A DNA stretch of 37,948 nt, taken from NCBI GenBank assembly GCA_937899725.1, contig CALCCA010000020.1:1-37948 (forward strand), given 5' to 3'. The notes beneath the pieces are model-generated. The model was not told the origin of the DNA and did no database searches. It was given only the letters and a program-made list of their open reading frames with translations. Position 1 is the stretch's first letter; every line of letters begins with the position of its first letter. A program made the translations under genes and the position numbers. Source of the DNA: an uncultured Halomicronema sp. (GTDB lineage: Bacteria; Cyanobacteriota; Cyanobacteriia; Phormidesmidales; Phormidesmidaceae). Positions 24,210-33,963 of this stretch are shown here, one piece after another.

Positions 24210-24779
24210 TCATGGCGTTGCTGAAAATATTTCACTGCGTAGAACTGCGTTTGGCATAACATTCTCAGATTCATATCTCGCTCCCGAAGCGTCTAGCAAA
24301 TCATGAGTTGCAAAAGCAATCAACATACATAGCCCTACTATAAATAGAACATACGAGGCCCAGTTAAAGAAGTTTGTAAAATCTTTAGAAAGTCGACTGC
24401 TTATCTGGATTTCAGCAGAATTTATGCTTCTAGTCTCAGATGAAGTCATACTGCTGTTGCGACACAATTCTTGATAGTCACGTTCAATTGATGCTAGTTC
24501 TTCCAGCCATGCATATGGACTGGCAATTAACGAAAATAGTATGAATATTAATGATAGGAAGAGGCAAATCCAGGAGATTGCTAAAAGCCATATATACTGA
24601 GGCGGAAATCCTATGAATCTGGCCAATGTCAAAGAGAAGCCAAGAGTCACTGAATAAAGGGCGACTAAAGTTTTATCACGCTCTTTTTGCGCTTCTACAT
24701 AACCTTGAAGATAAGGTTCTCTTTCCCTTAGGTAACTTAAGTAGGCTTCCTGCTGGTCTTGTTGATTGGAAGATACCAT
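24210..24779 (-). CDS. Membrane protein with helical hairpins, unknown function
   Basis: A 189-residue AT-rich gene. The charged N-terminus (YLREREPYLQGYVEAQKERD, about 15-34) looks like a coiled helix. Two adjacent membrane helices follow (about 38-90), then a polar segment (95-130) and another membrane region (about 133-160). The layout recalls SLATT-like and related small membrane proteins that are thought to act as pore-forming effectors in bacterial conflict systems, but I cannot confirm membership. It is bracketed by the two copies of the acs tail and is in a short operon with a 50-residue Lys/Pro-rich protein. Confidence 0.75.
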   Translation of the reverse strand: MVSSNQQDQQEAYLSYLREREPYLQGYVEAQKERDKTLVALYSVTLGFSLTLARFIGFPPQYIWLLAISWICLFLSLIFILFSLIASPYAWLEELASIERDYQELCRNSSMTSSETRSINSAEIQISSRLSKDFTNFFNWASYVLFIVGLCMLIAFATHDLLDASGARYESENVMPNAVLRSEIFSATP

Positions 24780-24789
24780 GACGCATAGC

Positions 24790-24838
24790 CGATGTAGAGG
24801 TCGCAGTAAAGTTTACTCCAACCTCTCATAAGACATCG
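24790..24838. repeat. Segmented dyad between the membrane-protein gene and acs
   Basis: CGATGT / ACATCG, AGAGGT / ACCTCT and AGTAAA / TTTACT are nested complementary pairs (24790-24838) separated by small internal loops, giving a long imperfect hairpin. It lies immediately after the acs stop codon and before the membrane-protein start codon. It could be a terminator stem, an RNA regulator of the two-gene unit or an end of the inserted element. No T-run follows on either strand. Confidence 0.45.
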
Positions 24839-24839
24839 C

Positions 24840-26810
<1,971 letters not shown>

Positions 26811-27133
26811 AGGAGTGAGGTGAGACGGCGAAATCTGCAGGCAGCTACTGTTTCAGCATCCTGTCTTTCAAACCATACTGTGTTTCTTGGTACAGCAAAG
26901 TCAGTCTGTGCATTTTTGTAACTTCGCCGGAGCGATTGGGCACGGGCCTCAGCCGCATGCGGCATGCGGAGGTTGGAATGCGGCATTAAGATGTTGATCG
27001 AATCACGACTTCAGCCATCTGGAGTGTTTTGACCTGACAGCAGTTTGCGGTACAACACAAACGTTGTCCGCCCTGGCGAGCGGAATGCGATGTTGACGCA
27101 TGGGCCACTGCACCATCAAACGCAGCCTCTACC
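26811..27133. other. Interval upstream of acs; no gene
   Basis: Contains the presumed acs promoter region and short GCATGCGGCATGCGG-type direct repeats near 26954-26970. I see no RNA gene, terminator or coding sequence. Confidence 0.4.
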
Positions 27134-27835
27134 TCAAGCTTCTGGAGGGGCTGTTTCTGTTGTGCTGGGGGATGGCGATCGCAGCTGCTGCATCAGCCAG
27201 GTAGCAGCAGCTGTGTTGGTTTCAGTAGCCAAGCGTTCTAGAGCTTGTTCGATCAGGGCGATCGCCAGGCCAGGGAGCACCTGCGACGCTTGAATCGGCT
27301 GATAAACCCCTGATGCATTGAGACCAAAGGCAAAGAGCCGCCGTCCTTTGACGTCAACCACCCAATATTCGGCAATCTGCAAACGGGCGTACAGCTGCTT
27401 TTGCTCATCCAGATCGATACTGAGAGTGGTATCAGCGATTTCGCCGACCAGGTCTGGCAGGCGATGACGGGGCGTCACAATGCGCCGAGGTTCACCGGGT
27501 TGCCAACGCGGAATCGCTTCACCTTTGTACAGCACCAAGTCAGGGGCGCAAGCCTGCGTTTCGGGTCGCTCAATCAAACATCGCCCGTAGGACTGCAAGG
27601 GCGGTTCGGGATAAAGGAAGGCCCACATAAAAAAGACGGCAGTCAGCAAATCGCTGAACGAAGCATGATTTGGCCCTTCTGTCCCCATATCAACCCACAA
27701 CCAGCCTTGATCAAAGGCAATTTTTTGCCAGTCAATCTCATTGCTATCTCGCCAGGCAACGTAGTCTTGCCAGGTCGCGCCGTGTTGCTGCTGAATGCGG
27801 CTCCGGGCTTGAGCGTTATCTAAGGAGATCGTCAT
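27134..27835 (-). CDS. Uma2-family (DUF820) putative endonuclease
   Basis: Cyanobacteria carry many Uma2/DUF820 proteins with a restriction-endonuclease-like PD-(D/E)XK fold. Here the core is readable as APDLVLYKG (about 96-104), LVGEIADTTLSIDLDEQKQLYARL and AEYWVVDVKGRRL, where the Asp, Glu and conserved Lys (DLDEQKQLY) of the fold appear. Length of 233 aa is slightly above the family average. The gene is alone, diverging from the HetZ-family gene across a 705-base interval. The biological role of Uma2 proteins is unclear; a mobile or DNA-maintenance function is suspected. Confidence 0.85.
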   Translation of the reverse strand: MTISLDNAQARSRIQQQHGATWQDYVAWRDSNEIDWQKIAFDQGWLWVDMGTEGPNHASFSDLLTAVFFMWAFLYPEPPLQSYGRCLIERPETQACAPDLVLYKGEAIPRWQPGEPRRIVTPRHRLPDLVGEIADTTLSIDLDEQKQLYARLQIAEYWVVDVKGRRLFAFGLNASGVYQPIQASQVLPGLAIALIEQALERLATETNTAAATWLMQQLRSPSPSTTETAPPEA

Positions 27836-28540
27836 GACTAGACACCGAGCGTTGCCAGAGCGGCCACTTTATATATGGCTTTCATTATGGGGCATCATCG
27901 CGATGGCGTGATCAGTGACGTTGATTGCCATCGGCCCCACAGCCTCTGGGCAAAGACCTTAACTTCCGGCCACAGCCCGATGCCCGGAAGTGCTCAGCTG
28001 CGGCTAGTACCAGTTCTACAAATTACCGCTACACAGACGAGTCGACTTTCTCTCAGTCGGAGACCCTGCCTGTTGGCCTGGCCTGCCCGTCGGGCTGACG
28101 ACGCCGCTCAGCCGACGTTCCTTGAGCGGCGTCGAAAGGAAGATCTATCGTCCAGTTTCAAAGAATGGGTATAAATCTGGGCAATGCGGTGAATCGCAAG
28201 ATGCGGAAATTCACGCTCGCTAATTTCAATTCCGGAAAGAAATCGCCACTCTCTCGACTGTCTACGGCTGGGGCGATCGCCTTCAGCCCAATTCAACGGT
28301 TACTAAAAGCCCTAAGAACAGCGGCGAAACTAGAGCCCCATCAGCATTTCAGAGCATATCTGTCGAATTTATTGAGCGGAATGGGTACGATCAGAATGTC
28401 CACCCAACTGGCACAGCCCCAAAGAGTGACACAATCTGGTCTTTTCAGAACCGGGTTGCTGGCTAAAGTAGGGTTACTTCAAGAGTTCACCGTTTGCCCC
28501 TGACCGGGCGATTTCGAGACTCTGTTCCGTGCACTACCCA
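27836..28540. promoter_or_regulatory. Divergent upstream region of the Uma2 and HetZ-family genes
   Basis: About 700 bases. It holds a strong 12-base inverted repeat CGACGCCGCTCA / TGAGCGGCGTCG (28099-28110 and 28123-28134, loop 12) with no T-run. An open frame at 28165-28503 has no family resemblance and I do not call it. The long leader suits a regulated developmental-type gene, but no binding site can be named. Confidence 0.35.
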
Positions 28541-29863
28541 ATGCTTATGAATCGCTCAATATCGTCTGCTTCTATAACGACCCTCTGCATTCAACCCTCT
28601 CACGACTCCACCAACAATCCGCCCGCCGCCCCCCTGGCGGTCGGTCAGGCGGAGGTAATTACGGTTTCTGACCATCGCCAAGCGGCCAACGTCACGCCGA
28701 TACCGACCGAGCCGCAGCCCTCTGCCGCTTTTATTGAGTGGGTCAAAAATGAATTCAACCGAGAACTGCCCGATAAAGTCAGTAGCCTGTCGCAAGTAGC
28801 CACCCGGTTAGCCAGCGAAGTCGATCGCATCTGTCGCATGAGCCAACGGATTCAAGCATCGGGAGAAGTGCTGCATTGGCAGCGATCGCTGGCTCGGCAT
28901 CGCATCAACAAATGTGTGAAATATTTCCAACTCGGTTCTAATCAGGGCCGGGTGGAACTACACGGGACCCTCAGTGCGATCGCCTATCGCTATATTGCGC
29001 CCCGGAAAGCCCAACTTGGGTTTGAGGGCCGCCGCACCCTGCTAGAAGATTTTTTGCAAGGCTTTTATATTGAGGCGCTCAAAGCCTTTCGTCGAGAAAA
29101 TGCCGTCGATGCCGACTATTCGCCGCGCACGCGCCTGCAGCTCTCGGAATATATGACCTTTTGCGAACAGTATGCCAAGCGGCGCATCACTATTCCGGGG
29201 GCCATCAACCAGCAGATTATCGTTTTGCGAGCCCAAACCTTTGCCCGTCGTCAACCCGATGAAACTTCCGTTGATATCGAGCGAGCGATGGATTCGGCCA
29301 AGTCCGATGAGATGGATGGGCCGAATCGCTCTGCCGCGTTGCAGCAGGTGCGAGAGCAGATGGTCACCGATGCGGTTGACCCGGCGGATCAGGTGTTGCG
29401 CGATCGCATTATTCAATCTCTGATTGAGTATCTGGAACAGCAAGACCAGCATGACTGCATCGATTACTTTGTGCTGCGTCTGCAAGACTTGCCCGCAGCA
29501 GAAATTGATGACATCCTCAATCTGTCGTCTCGGCAGCGGGACTACTTGCAACAGCGATTTAAGTACCATGTCGAAAAGTTTGCCCAGGTGCATAATTGGC
29601 ATCTCGTGCATCAGTGGTTGGGCATCGATCTAGAGCACAACCTCGGCCTGTCGCCGGAAGAGTGGAGCGGTTTTATCATCTCGCTCGAACCCCAGCAGCA
29701 GCAGCTTTTGCAACTCCGACGTGGGCAGATCCAGGCGGGACATTTGGAAATGGATACAGGCGAGCTGGCAGAACTTTTAGGCTGTACGCCGAAGCGAGTT
29801 AACCGGATCTGGGGACAAATCCTCAACCTGGCCTGGAAGTATCGCAATCAAAAGACCGCCTGA
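28541..29863 (+). CDS. HetZ-family (HetZ-related) regulatory protein
   Basis: The body strongly recalls HetZ of heterocyst-forming cyanobacteria: ASEVDRICRMSQRIQASGEV, LGSNQGRVELHGTLSAIAYR, EDFLQGFYIEALKAFRRE, YAKRRITIPG, IDYFVLRLQDLPAAEIDDIL and LSSRQRDYLQQRFKYHVEKF. HetZ is a DNA-binding regulator of early differentiation in Anabaena; homologues also exist in filaments that make no heterocysts. The C-terminal part (about 320-440) looks like sigma-factor-type helix-turn-helix regions (LAELLGCTPKRVNRIWGQIL). Start candidates are GTG 28529, ATG 28541 and ATG 28547; the first ~65 residues are variable. No patU gene, the usual neighbour of hetZ, follows. Confidence 0.82.
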   Translation: MLMNRSISSASITTLCIQPSHDSTNNPPAAPLAVGQAEVITVSDHRQAANVTPIPTEPQPSAAFIEWVKNEFNRELPDKVSSLSQVATRLASEVDRICRMSQRIQASGEVLHWQRSLARHRINKCVKYFQLGSNQGRVELHGTLSAIAYRYIAPRKAQLGFEGRRTLLEDFLQGFYIEALKAFRRENAVDADYSPRTRLQLSEYMTFCEQYAKRRITIPGAINQQIIVLRAQTFARRQPDETSVDIERAMDSAKSDEMDGPNRSAALQQVREQMVTDAVDPADQVLRDRIIQSLIEYLEQQDQHDCIDYFVLRLQDLPAAEIDDILNLSSRQRDYLQQRFKYHVEKFAQVHNWHLVHQWLGIDLEHNLGLSPEEWSGFIISLEPQQQQLLQLRRGQIQAGHLEMDTGELAELLGCTPKRVNRIWGQILNLAWKYRNQKTA

Positions 29864-30322
29864 TTCCCGTGTCTAACCCCTATCGGTGTGAGGCAACATC
29901 TGCCCATTAATCCTCATTCTCAATGGTCGAACTCCCAAGGCAATCTTGAAAATGCCGGGGAGCCAAGGGGCCAGGGGGCAAGATTTGTCGTCTTGTTTCA
30001 GGGAATTGGGATAAACGGGCGAAGACTCGCGTTCGCCATAGACGGTTTTGGCATCCGTAACATTGGCTGCGATCATGCTGCAGCGTTGCACAGCTCAGCG
30101 TCTGGCCCTCTAAGCACTATCTGAAGGGGACTGTCTGATAGGCGGATTCAGCTAGGCACATTCAGTTCAACAGCTTGCCCTAAAGTGCCTTGAACCCGTG
30201 AGTGGGCTCTCGTCATCAACCTTTTCGTTCTTTCGCCAAGTTTCATGGAGGAATCGATCGATCGCACCCAAACTGACTCAGTCAGTCGCCACAGAACTCA
30301 ATCGGCCACAGCCACTATCGGC
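29864..30322. other. Intergenic interval between convergent genes
   Basis: No gene is supported. GGGGAGCCAAGGGGCCAGGGGG near 29957-29978 is a low-complexity purine-rich repeat common in cyanobacterial spacers, and CGAAGACTCGCGTTCGCC at 30020-30037 resembles the other REP-like fragments of this window. No clear terminator for either flanking gene was found. Confidence 0.4.
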
Positions 30323-32503
30323 TCAACTGGCAGACTGCGATCGCTGCTCCCATTGAAAGACGCCTCTCACCAACCGAATTTCATCGTAGGAGTAGTCCTC
30401 ACCGAGGCGATCGCGCAGGTCACTGAGATGAAAACTCTCCGCCTGCTGCAATACCTGGCGGATCGTCGTTTGTCGATCAGCTGAGACCACTGGACTGAGA
30501 TCGACTGCAGTTCCCGCTTCGATGAGCGCGGCTAAATGCCCAATGATGGTAGTCGGGCGCAGACTCCGCAGCCGAGCAATCTCCTCAACCGAATGTCCCG
30601 CTTCATACAGCTGCAGCGTCAGGGCACGAGTATTGTTAACGACCGGCGGGGCACCGGGCACTGATTCCGGCTGAGCACCGACGCCATTTTCTTCACAAAA
30701 GGCGTTGATTTCATCCACAAACACCTGACCGTACTGATCTAGCTTGCGGCTCCCCACCCCCGATATGCGGCTGATTTTCGAGAGCGATCGCGGCATGCGC
30801 TGCGCCATTTGCCGCAGGGTACTTTCGGTAAACACGATGTAGGGGGGCACGCCCTGCCGGTCAGCCAAGCGTTTGCGCAGCGATCGCAATCGCTTCAACA
30901 AGGTCGCCGCTTCATCAGAAACCGCGTCCGTAGCGGCGGTACCCTGCAACTGCTCAGGCACAGCAATCTGCACGGTGAGCTGTTTGCGCAGCACCTGCCA
31001 GCTGGCCGCATTCAGCTGCAGCACCGGGTACCCATCCGTCGTTTCATCTACGAGCCCTTGATGCAACAGCGAACGCCCCAGCAGTTTCCATTCTTCGGCA
31101 CTGCGATCTTTGCCAATGCCGTGGGTCGATAGCTCATCATGGCGTAGTTCTACAATGCGCTTTTTTTGGGAGCCGCGCAGCACGTCAATCACGTGCACCA
31201 TGCCAAACCGCTCGCGACAGCGGGCCACGCAGGAGAGAAATTTTTGTGCCTCTACCGTCCAATCTTCAACGGGTTTGGGGTGGCGACAGTTGTCACAGCG
31301 ATCGCACTGCCCCGGAAAGGCTTCCCCAAAGTAGCCCAGCTGAATCTGCCGCCGACAGACCGGGCTTTCGGCATAGTCCAGCACCTGGCGCAACTGTTGG
31401 CGAGCGATGTTTTGCTCTTGCTCATCGGGCTTCTGCTCGATGATGTAGTTAATCAGCGAGACATCGCCATAGCTGAAATAAACCGTGCAGTGCGCCGGTT
31501 CGCCATCGCGCCCGGCCCGGCCCGATTCCTGGTAATAGCTTTCTAACGTGCGCGGCAAATCGTAATGGGCCACCAGGCGCACGTCAGGCTTGTTGATGCC
31601 CATGCCAAAAGCGATTGTCGCCACAATCACCTGCACATCATCGCGAATAAATCGGCTTTGGTTGCCGCTGCGAGTTTCATCCGAGAGGCCCGCATGGTAA
31701 GGCAGCGCCGCAATGCCCTCTTGCTGTAGCCGTCCGGCCAGCTCATCCACCCGCTTACGGCTAATGCAGTAAACGATAACGGCGCCCGAAGCGGCCTTGA
31801 TTTGGCGCACAAGGTGCGCGTAGCTATGGCGATCTTTAGGCAAGACCTCGTAGTAAAGATTGTGCCGGTTAAAGCTAGCCAGAAAAACGCGCGGTGCTTG
31901 CAGGCTGAGCTGAGCACAAATATCTTCGCGCACCCGAGTGGTGGCTGTGGCCGTCAGCGCCATCATCGGCACGTCGGGAAAGGCGGCCCGCAAGCGGTGC
32001 AGTTGGCGATACTCGGGACGAAAGTCATGCCCCCATTCGGAGACGCAATGGGCTTCGTCGATCGCAAAGCCCGACAGACCCACCTGCTGGTTTAAGCGCG
32101 ACAAAAATGGCCAAAAATTTTCGCTCAAGAGCCGTTCAGGCGCAACATAGAGCAGTTTCGTTTCACCACTGAGCAGGCTTTGCTGCCGCGATCGCACCGC
32201 GTCAAAGTCCAAACTGCTGTTGAGAAAGGTGGCGGCAATGCCGTTATTTTGCAGCGCATCGACCTGATCTTGCATCAGGGCAATCAGCGGCGAAACGACC
32301 ACCATCACCCCCAGCCGCAGCAGCGATGGCAACTGATAGCAGAGAGATTTGCCACCCCCGGTGGGCATGACCACCAGACTGTCTTGGCGGTTCAAAAAAT
32401 GCTCAATGATCTCGCGCTGCTGCAGGCGAAACTGGTCATAGCCAAAAAAGTGCTTGAGCGCTGATTCTAAAGAGGGCAGCGGGGTAGAAGCGGCAATCGT
32501 CAT
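30323..32503 (-). CDS. recQ: ATP-dependent DNA helicase RecQ
   Basis: 3'-5' superfamily 2 helicase for recombination repair. From ATG 32503 (726 aa) the domains run in order: helicase core with PTGGGKSLCYQ (motif I), DEAHCVSEWGHDFRPEY (motif II and the RecQ aromatic loop), QESGRAGRDG (motif VI); zinc-binding part with CRRQ...CDRCDNC; RQC winged helix; HRDC domain (YIVFTESTLRQMAQRMP, ISRISGVGSRKLDQYG); and a C-terminal helix-turn-helix (HTH_40-like, GHSVEEIARLRSLRPTTIIGHL). The frame is open upstream to 32611, but that part overlaps the preceding TPR gene and is not RecQ-like. It follows the TPR gene by 26 bases, so they probably form one operon. Confidence 0.95.
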   Translation of the reverse strand: MTIAASTPLPSLESALKHFFGYDQFRLQQREIIEHFLNRQDSLVVMPTGGGKSLCYQLPSLLRLGVMVVVSPLIALMQDQVDALQNNGIAATFLNSSLDFDAVRSRQQSLLSGETKLLYVAPERLLSENFWPFLSRLNQQVGLSGFAIDEAHCVSEWGHDFRPEYRQLHRLRAAFPDVPMMALTATATTRVREDICAQLSLQAPRVFLASFNRHNLYYEVLPKDRHSYAHLVRQIKAASGAVIVYCISRKRVDELAGRLQQEGIAALPYHAGLSDETRSGNQSRFIRDDVQVIVATIAFGMGINKPDVRLVAHYDLPRTLESYYQESGRAGRDGEPAHCTVYFSYGDVSLINYIIEQKPDEQEQNIARQQLRQVLDYAESPVCRRQIQLGYFGEAFPGQCDRCDNCRHPKPVEDWTVEAQKFLSCVARCRERFGMVHVIDVLRGSQKKRIVELRHDELSTHGIGKDRSAEEWKLLGRSLLHQGLVDETTDGYPVLQLNAASWQVLRKQLTVQIAVPEQLQGTAATDAVSDEAATLLKRLRSLRKRLADRQGVPPYIVFTESTLRQMAQRMPRSLSKISRISGVGSRKLDQYGQVFVDEINAFCEENGVGAQPESVPGAPPVVNNTRALTLQLYEAGHSVEEIARLRSLRPTTIIGHLAALIEAGTAVDLSPVVSADRQTTIRQVLQQAESFHLSDLRDRLGEDYSYDEIRLVRGVFQWEQRSQSAS

Positions 32504-32529
32504 GAAAGGTGTTGAGGGATGATCAGGCC

Positions 32530-32973
32530 CTAGTTTAACCACAAGCGCAGCAGGCGCGTCTCTTTGACATGCTTTGCAAAAGACCGCAGGGCGCTCACTT
32601 GCTGCCGCCAAGTTTTCATCACGGTGGCGGCTTTGGGACTCGCCTGATCTTTGCCCAAGGCTTGGTCGTAGCAGGCATAGGCAGCATCATACTGCTGCAG
32701 GCGATGGTAGGCTACCCCCTTAAACAACCAAGCTTGGGGATGATCTGGGGTGAGCGCCAGGGCGCGATCGCACGCCTCTAAGGCAGCCTCAGCCTGATCA
32801 AGATGAATCAGACAAACCGCTTGATTAACCCAATCGTCAAGCTGTCGTTCGCTTTCAGAAATTTGCTGCAGCTGACTCAAGGCCACTGCATAATCGCCTT
32901 GCTGCAGCAGCGTTGATACCGACGGCACCAGCGCGGTCACCGGCGGTTGGGGAAAAGAAGAATCTGTAGACAT
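32530..32973 (-). CDS. Small TPR-repeat protein
   Basis: A 147-residue soluble protein with about three tetratricopeptide repeats (AVCLIHLDQAEAALEACDRA, AWLFKGVAYHRLQQYDAAYA), ending in a basic tail. TPRs mediate protein-protein contacts; no catalytic motif is present. It sits directly upstream of recQ in the same direction, a 26-base gap apart, so it may be cotranscribed with it, though no functional link is known to me. Confidence 0.82.
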   Translation of the reverse strand: MSTDSSFPQPPVTALVPSVSTLLQQGDYAVALSQLQQISESERQLDDWVNQAVCLIHLDQAEAALEACDRALALTPDHPQAWLFKGVAYHRLQQYDAAYACYDQALGKDQASPKAATVMKTWRQQVSALRSFAKHVKETRLLRLWLN

Positions 32974-33511
32974 GCTGGGGCCAACTCACAAACCATCAAC
33001 AAAGATTGCCTCGTGGCTAAGGTTCCCATCCAGTTCAGCAAATGCGTTAGTCGCAACCACAAACTTTAAGTCACCGCTGGCCTGGGCATTGGCGGCCAGG
33101 GGAGCCCACGTTCGCACCCTAACCGTTAGGCTGAATCCCTCCAACCAACTGCATGCACCTCAACCACTGAGTTTCGCCTTCACCCCATGCTAATCGGGGC
33201 ATCACTAGAAACTCACAGGCAACACCCTAACAAACGCGCCTGCTACCCCAACTATAGATTCACAAACTTAATCTGATGATTACGTTTGTTTTCGGTAAGC
33301 TACGCGATCGCAACAACCCCTTCAAATTCCAGGTAGACCTGTGCAATCCTGACTGGAAAGGTCTTTCAACGCCTCAAGAACCCTTTTGCTCGACCCCAAT
33401 CATTGCGTAATGTAAACAAAATGCTGTCATGCCATCATGCTGGCTTGACAGCAACCGGGAGCAGCCGTTAACTTGGCATCCATACCCGGGTCACACAACC
33501 TAGAACGCAAC
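32974..33511. promoter_or_regulatory. Upstream region of the RHH-ycf46-ycf35 operon
   Basis: About 540 bases with no supported gene between two divergent units. The best promoter-like pair is TTGACA (33445-33450) and TTAACT (33468-33473) with a 17-base spacer, 38 bases before the RHH start codon. The -10 is poor (3 of 6). The long AT-rich tract around 33250-33300 fits a regulatory region. Confidence 0.35.
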
Positions 33512-33865
33512 ATGGAAGACCAGCAAAAGGCTACGAAAGTTACGCTCTACTTACCTTCGGATTTGCATCGTCAGCTCAAAATCCGTTCTGCGGTTGATGG
33601 CGAGCCCATGTCGACAATGGCCGAGCGCGCACTGAAGTTTTATCTGTCTCACGCTGATGTGGTTGAAGCCTCCACAGAGCATGGCAGCACTTACAAAACC
33701 TATAGCTGTCCCAGTTGTGCCGATTCGGTTGTGGTGAGAGACGGGCAGCTAGTTTCGGTTAAAGAGGCGATTCAGGCTGCGCCTAGTGATGGCTTGCCCG
33801 TAGCAGTACCTGAAGTTGTTGCTGAAGGTTCACGGCCTGAAGAAGGTCAGCTAGTTCACTGCTAG
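33512..33865 (+). CDS. Ribbon-helix-helix-type small protein with CPSC motif
   Basis: From ATG 33512 the product has 117 residues. Residues about 7-45 (KVTLYLPSDLHRQLKIRSAVDGEPMSTMAERALKFYL, read in two overlapping halves) have the strand-helix-helix pattern of RHH DNA-binding proteins. The second half carries CPSC (about 69-72) and ends in Cys, which could bind a metal or respond to redox. It is the first gene before ycf46 and ycf35, 98 bases upstream of ycf46. In cyanobacteria these three types of gene often occur together and the cluster has been described as stress-responsive in Synechocystis (slr0373-slr0376 region, from memory). A role as local regulator is inferred. Confidence 0.72.
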   Translation: MEDQQKATKVTLYLPSDLHRQLKIRSAVDGEPMSTMAERALKFYLSHADVVEASTEHGSTYKTYSCPSCADSVVVRDGQLVSVKEAIQAAPSDGLPVAVPEVVAEGSRPEEGQLVHC

Positions 33866-33923
33866 GGACTGTCTTGAGGCAGTTCAGGCAGCTAGATAGT
33901 TTGGTTTCAGTCCGCTTGTGATC

Positions 33924-33937
33924 GCGCCTCAGTTGAG
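33924..33937 (+). other. Short hairpin in the leader of ycf46
   Basis: GCCTCA-GT-TGAGGC forms a tight hairpin 26 bases before the ATG of ycf46 and just before its ribosome site AGGAG (33950-33954). It could set translation or mRNA stability in the operon. Confidence 0.35.
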
Positions 33938-33963
33938 GCCCATGTTATGCCAGGAGTGATTTG

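Noticed and set aside
24790-24838. Second attC site beside the acs insert
   Set aside because: It lacks RYYYAAC and GTTRRRY boxes in the right places on either strand.
28165-28503. 112-codon plus-strand frame upstream of the HetZ-family gene
   Set aside because: Composition and sequence look random, and it starts inside repeat-like DNA with no ribosome site.
32504-32611. Longer RecQ N-terminus from 32611
   Set aside because: It overlaps the TPR gene and is unlike RecQ; the ATG at 32503 gives a standard N-terminus.
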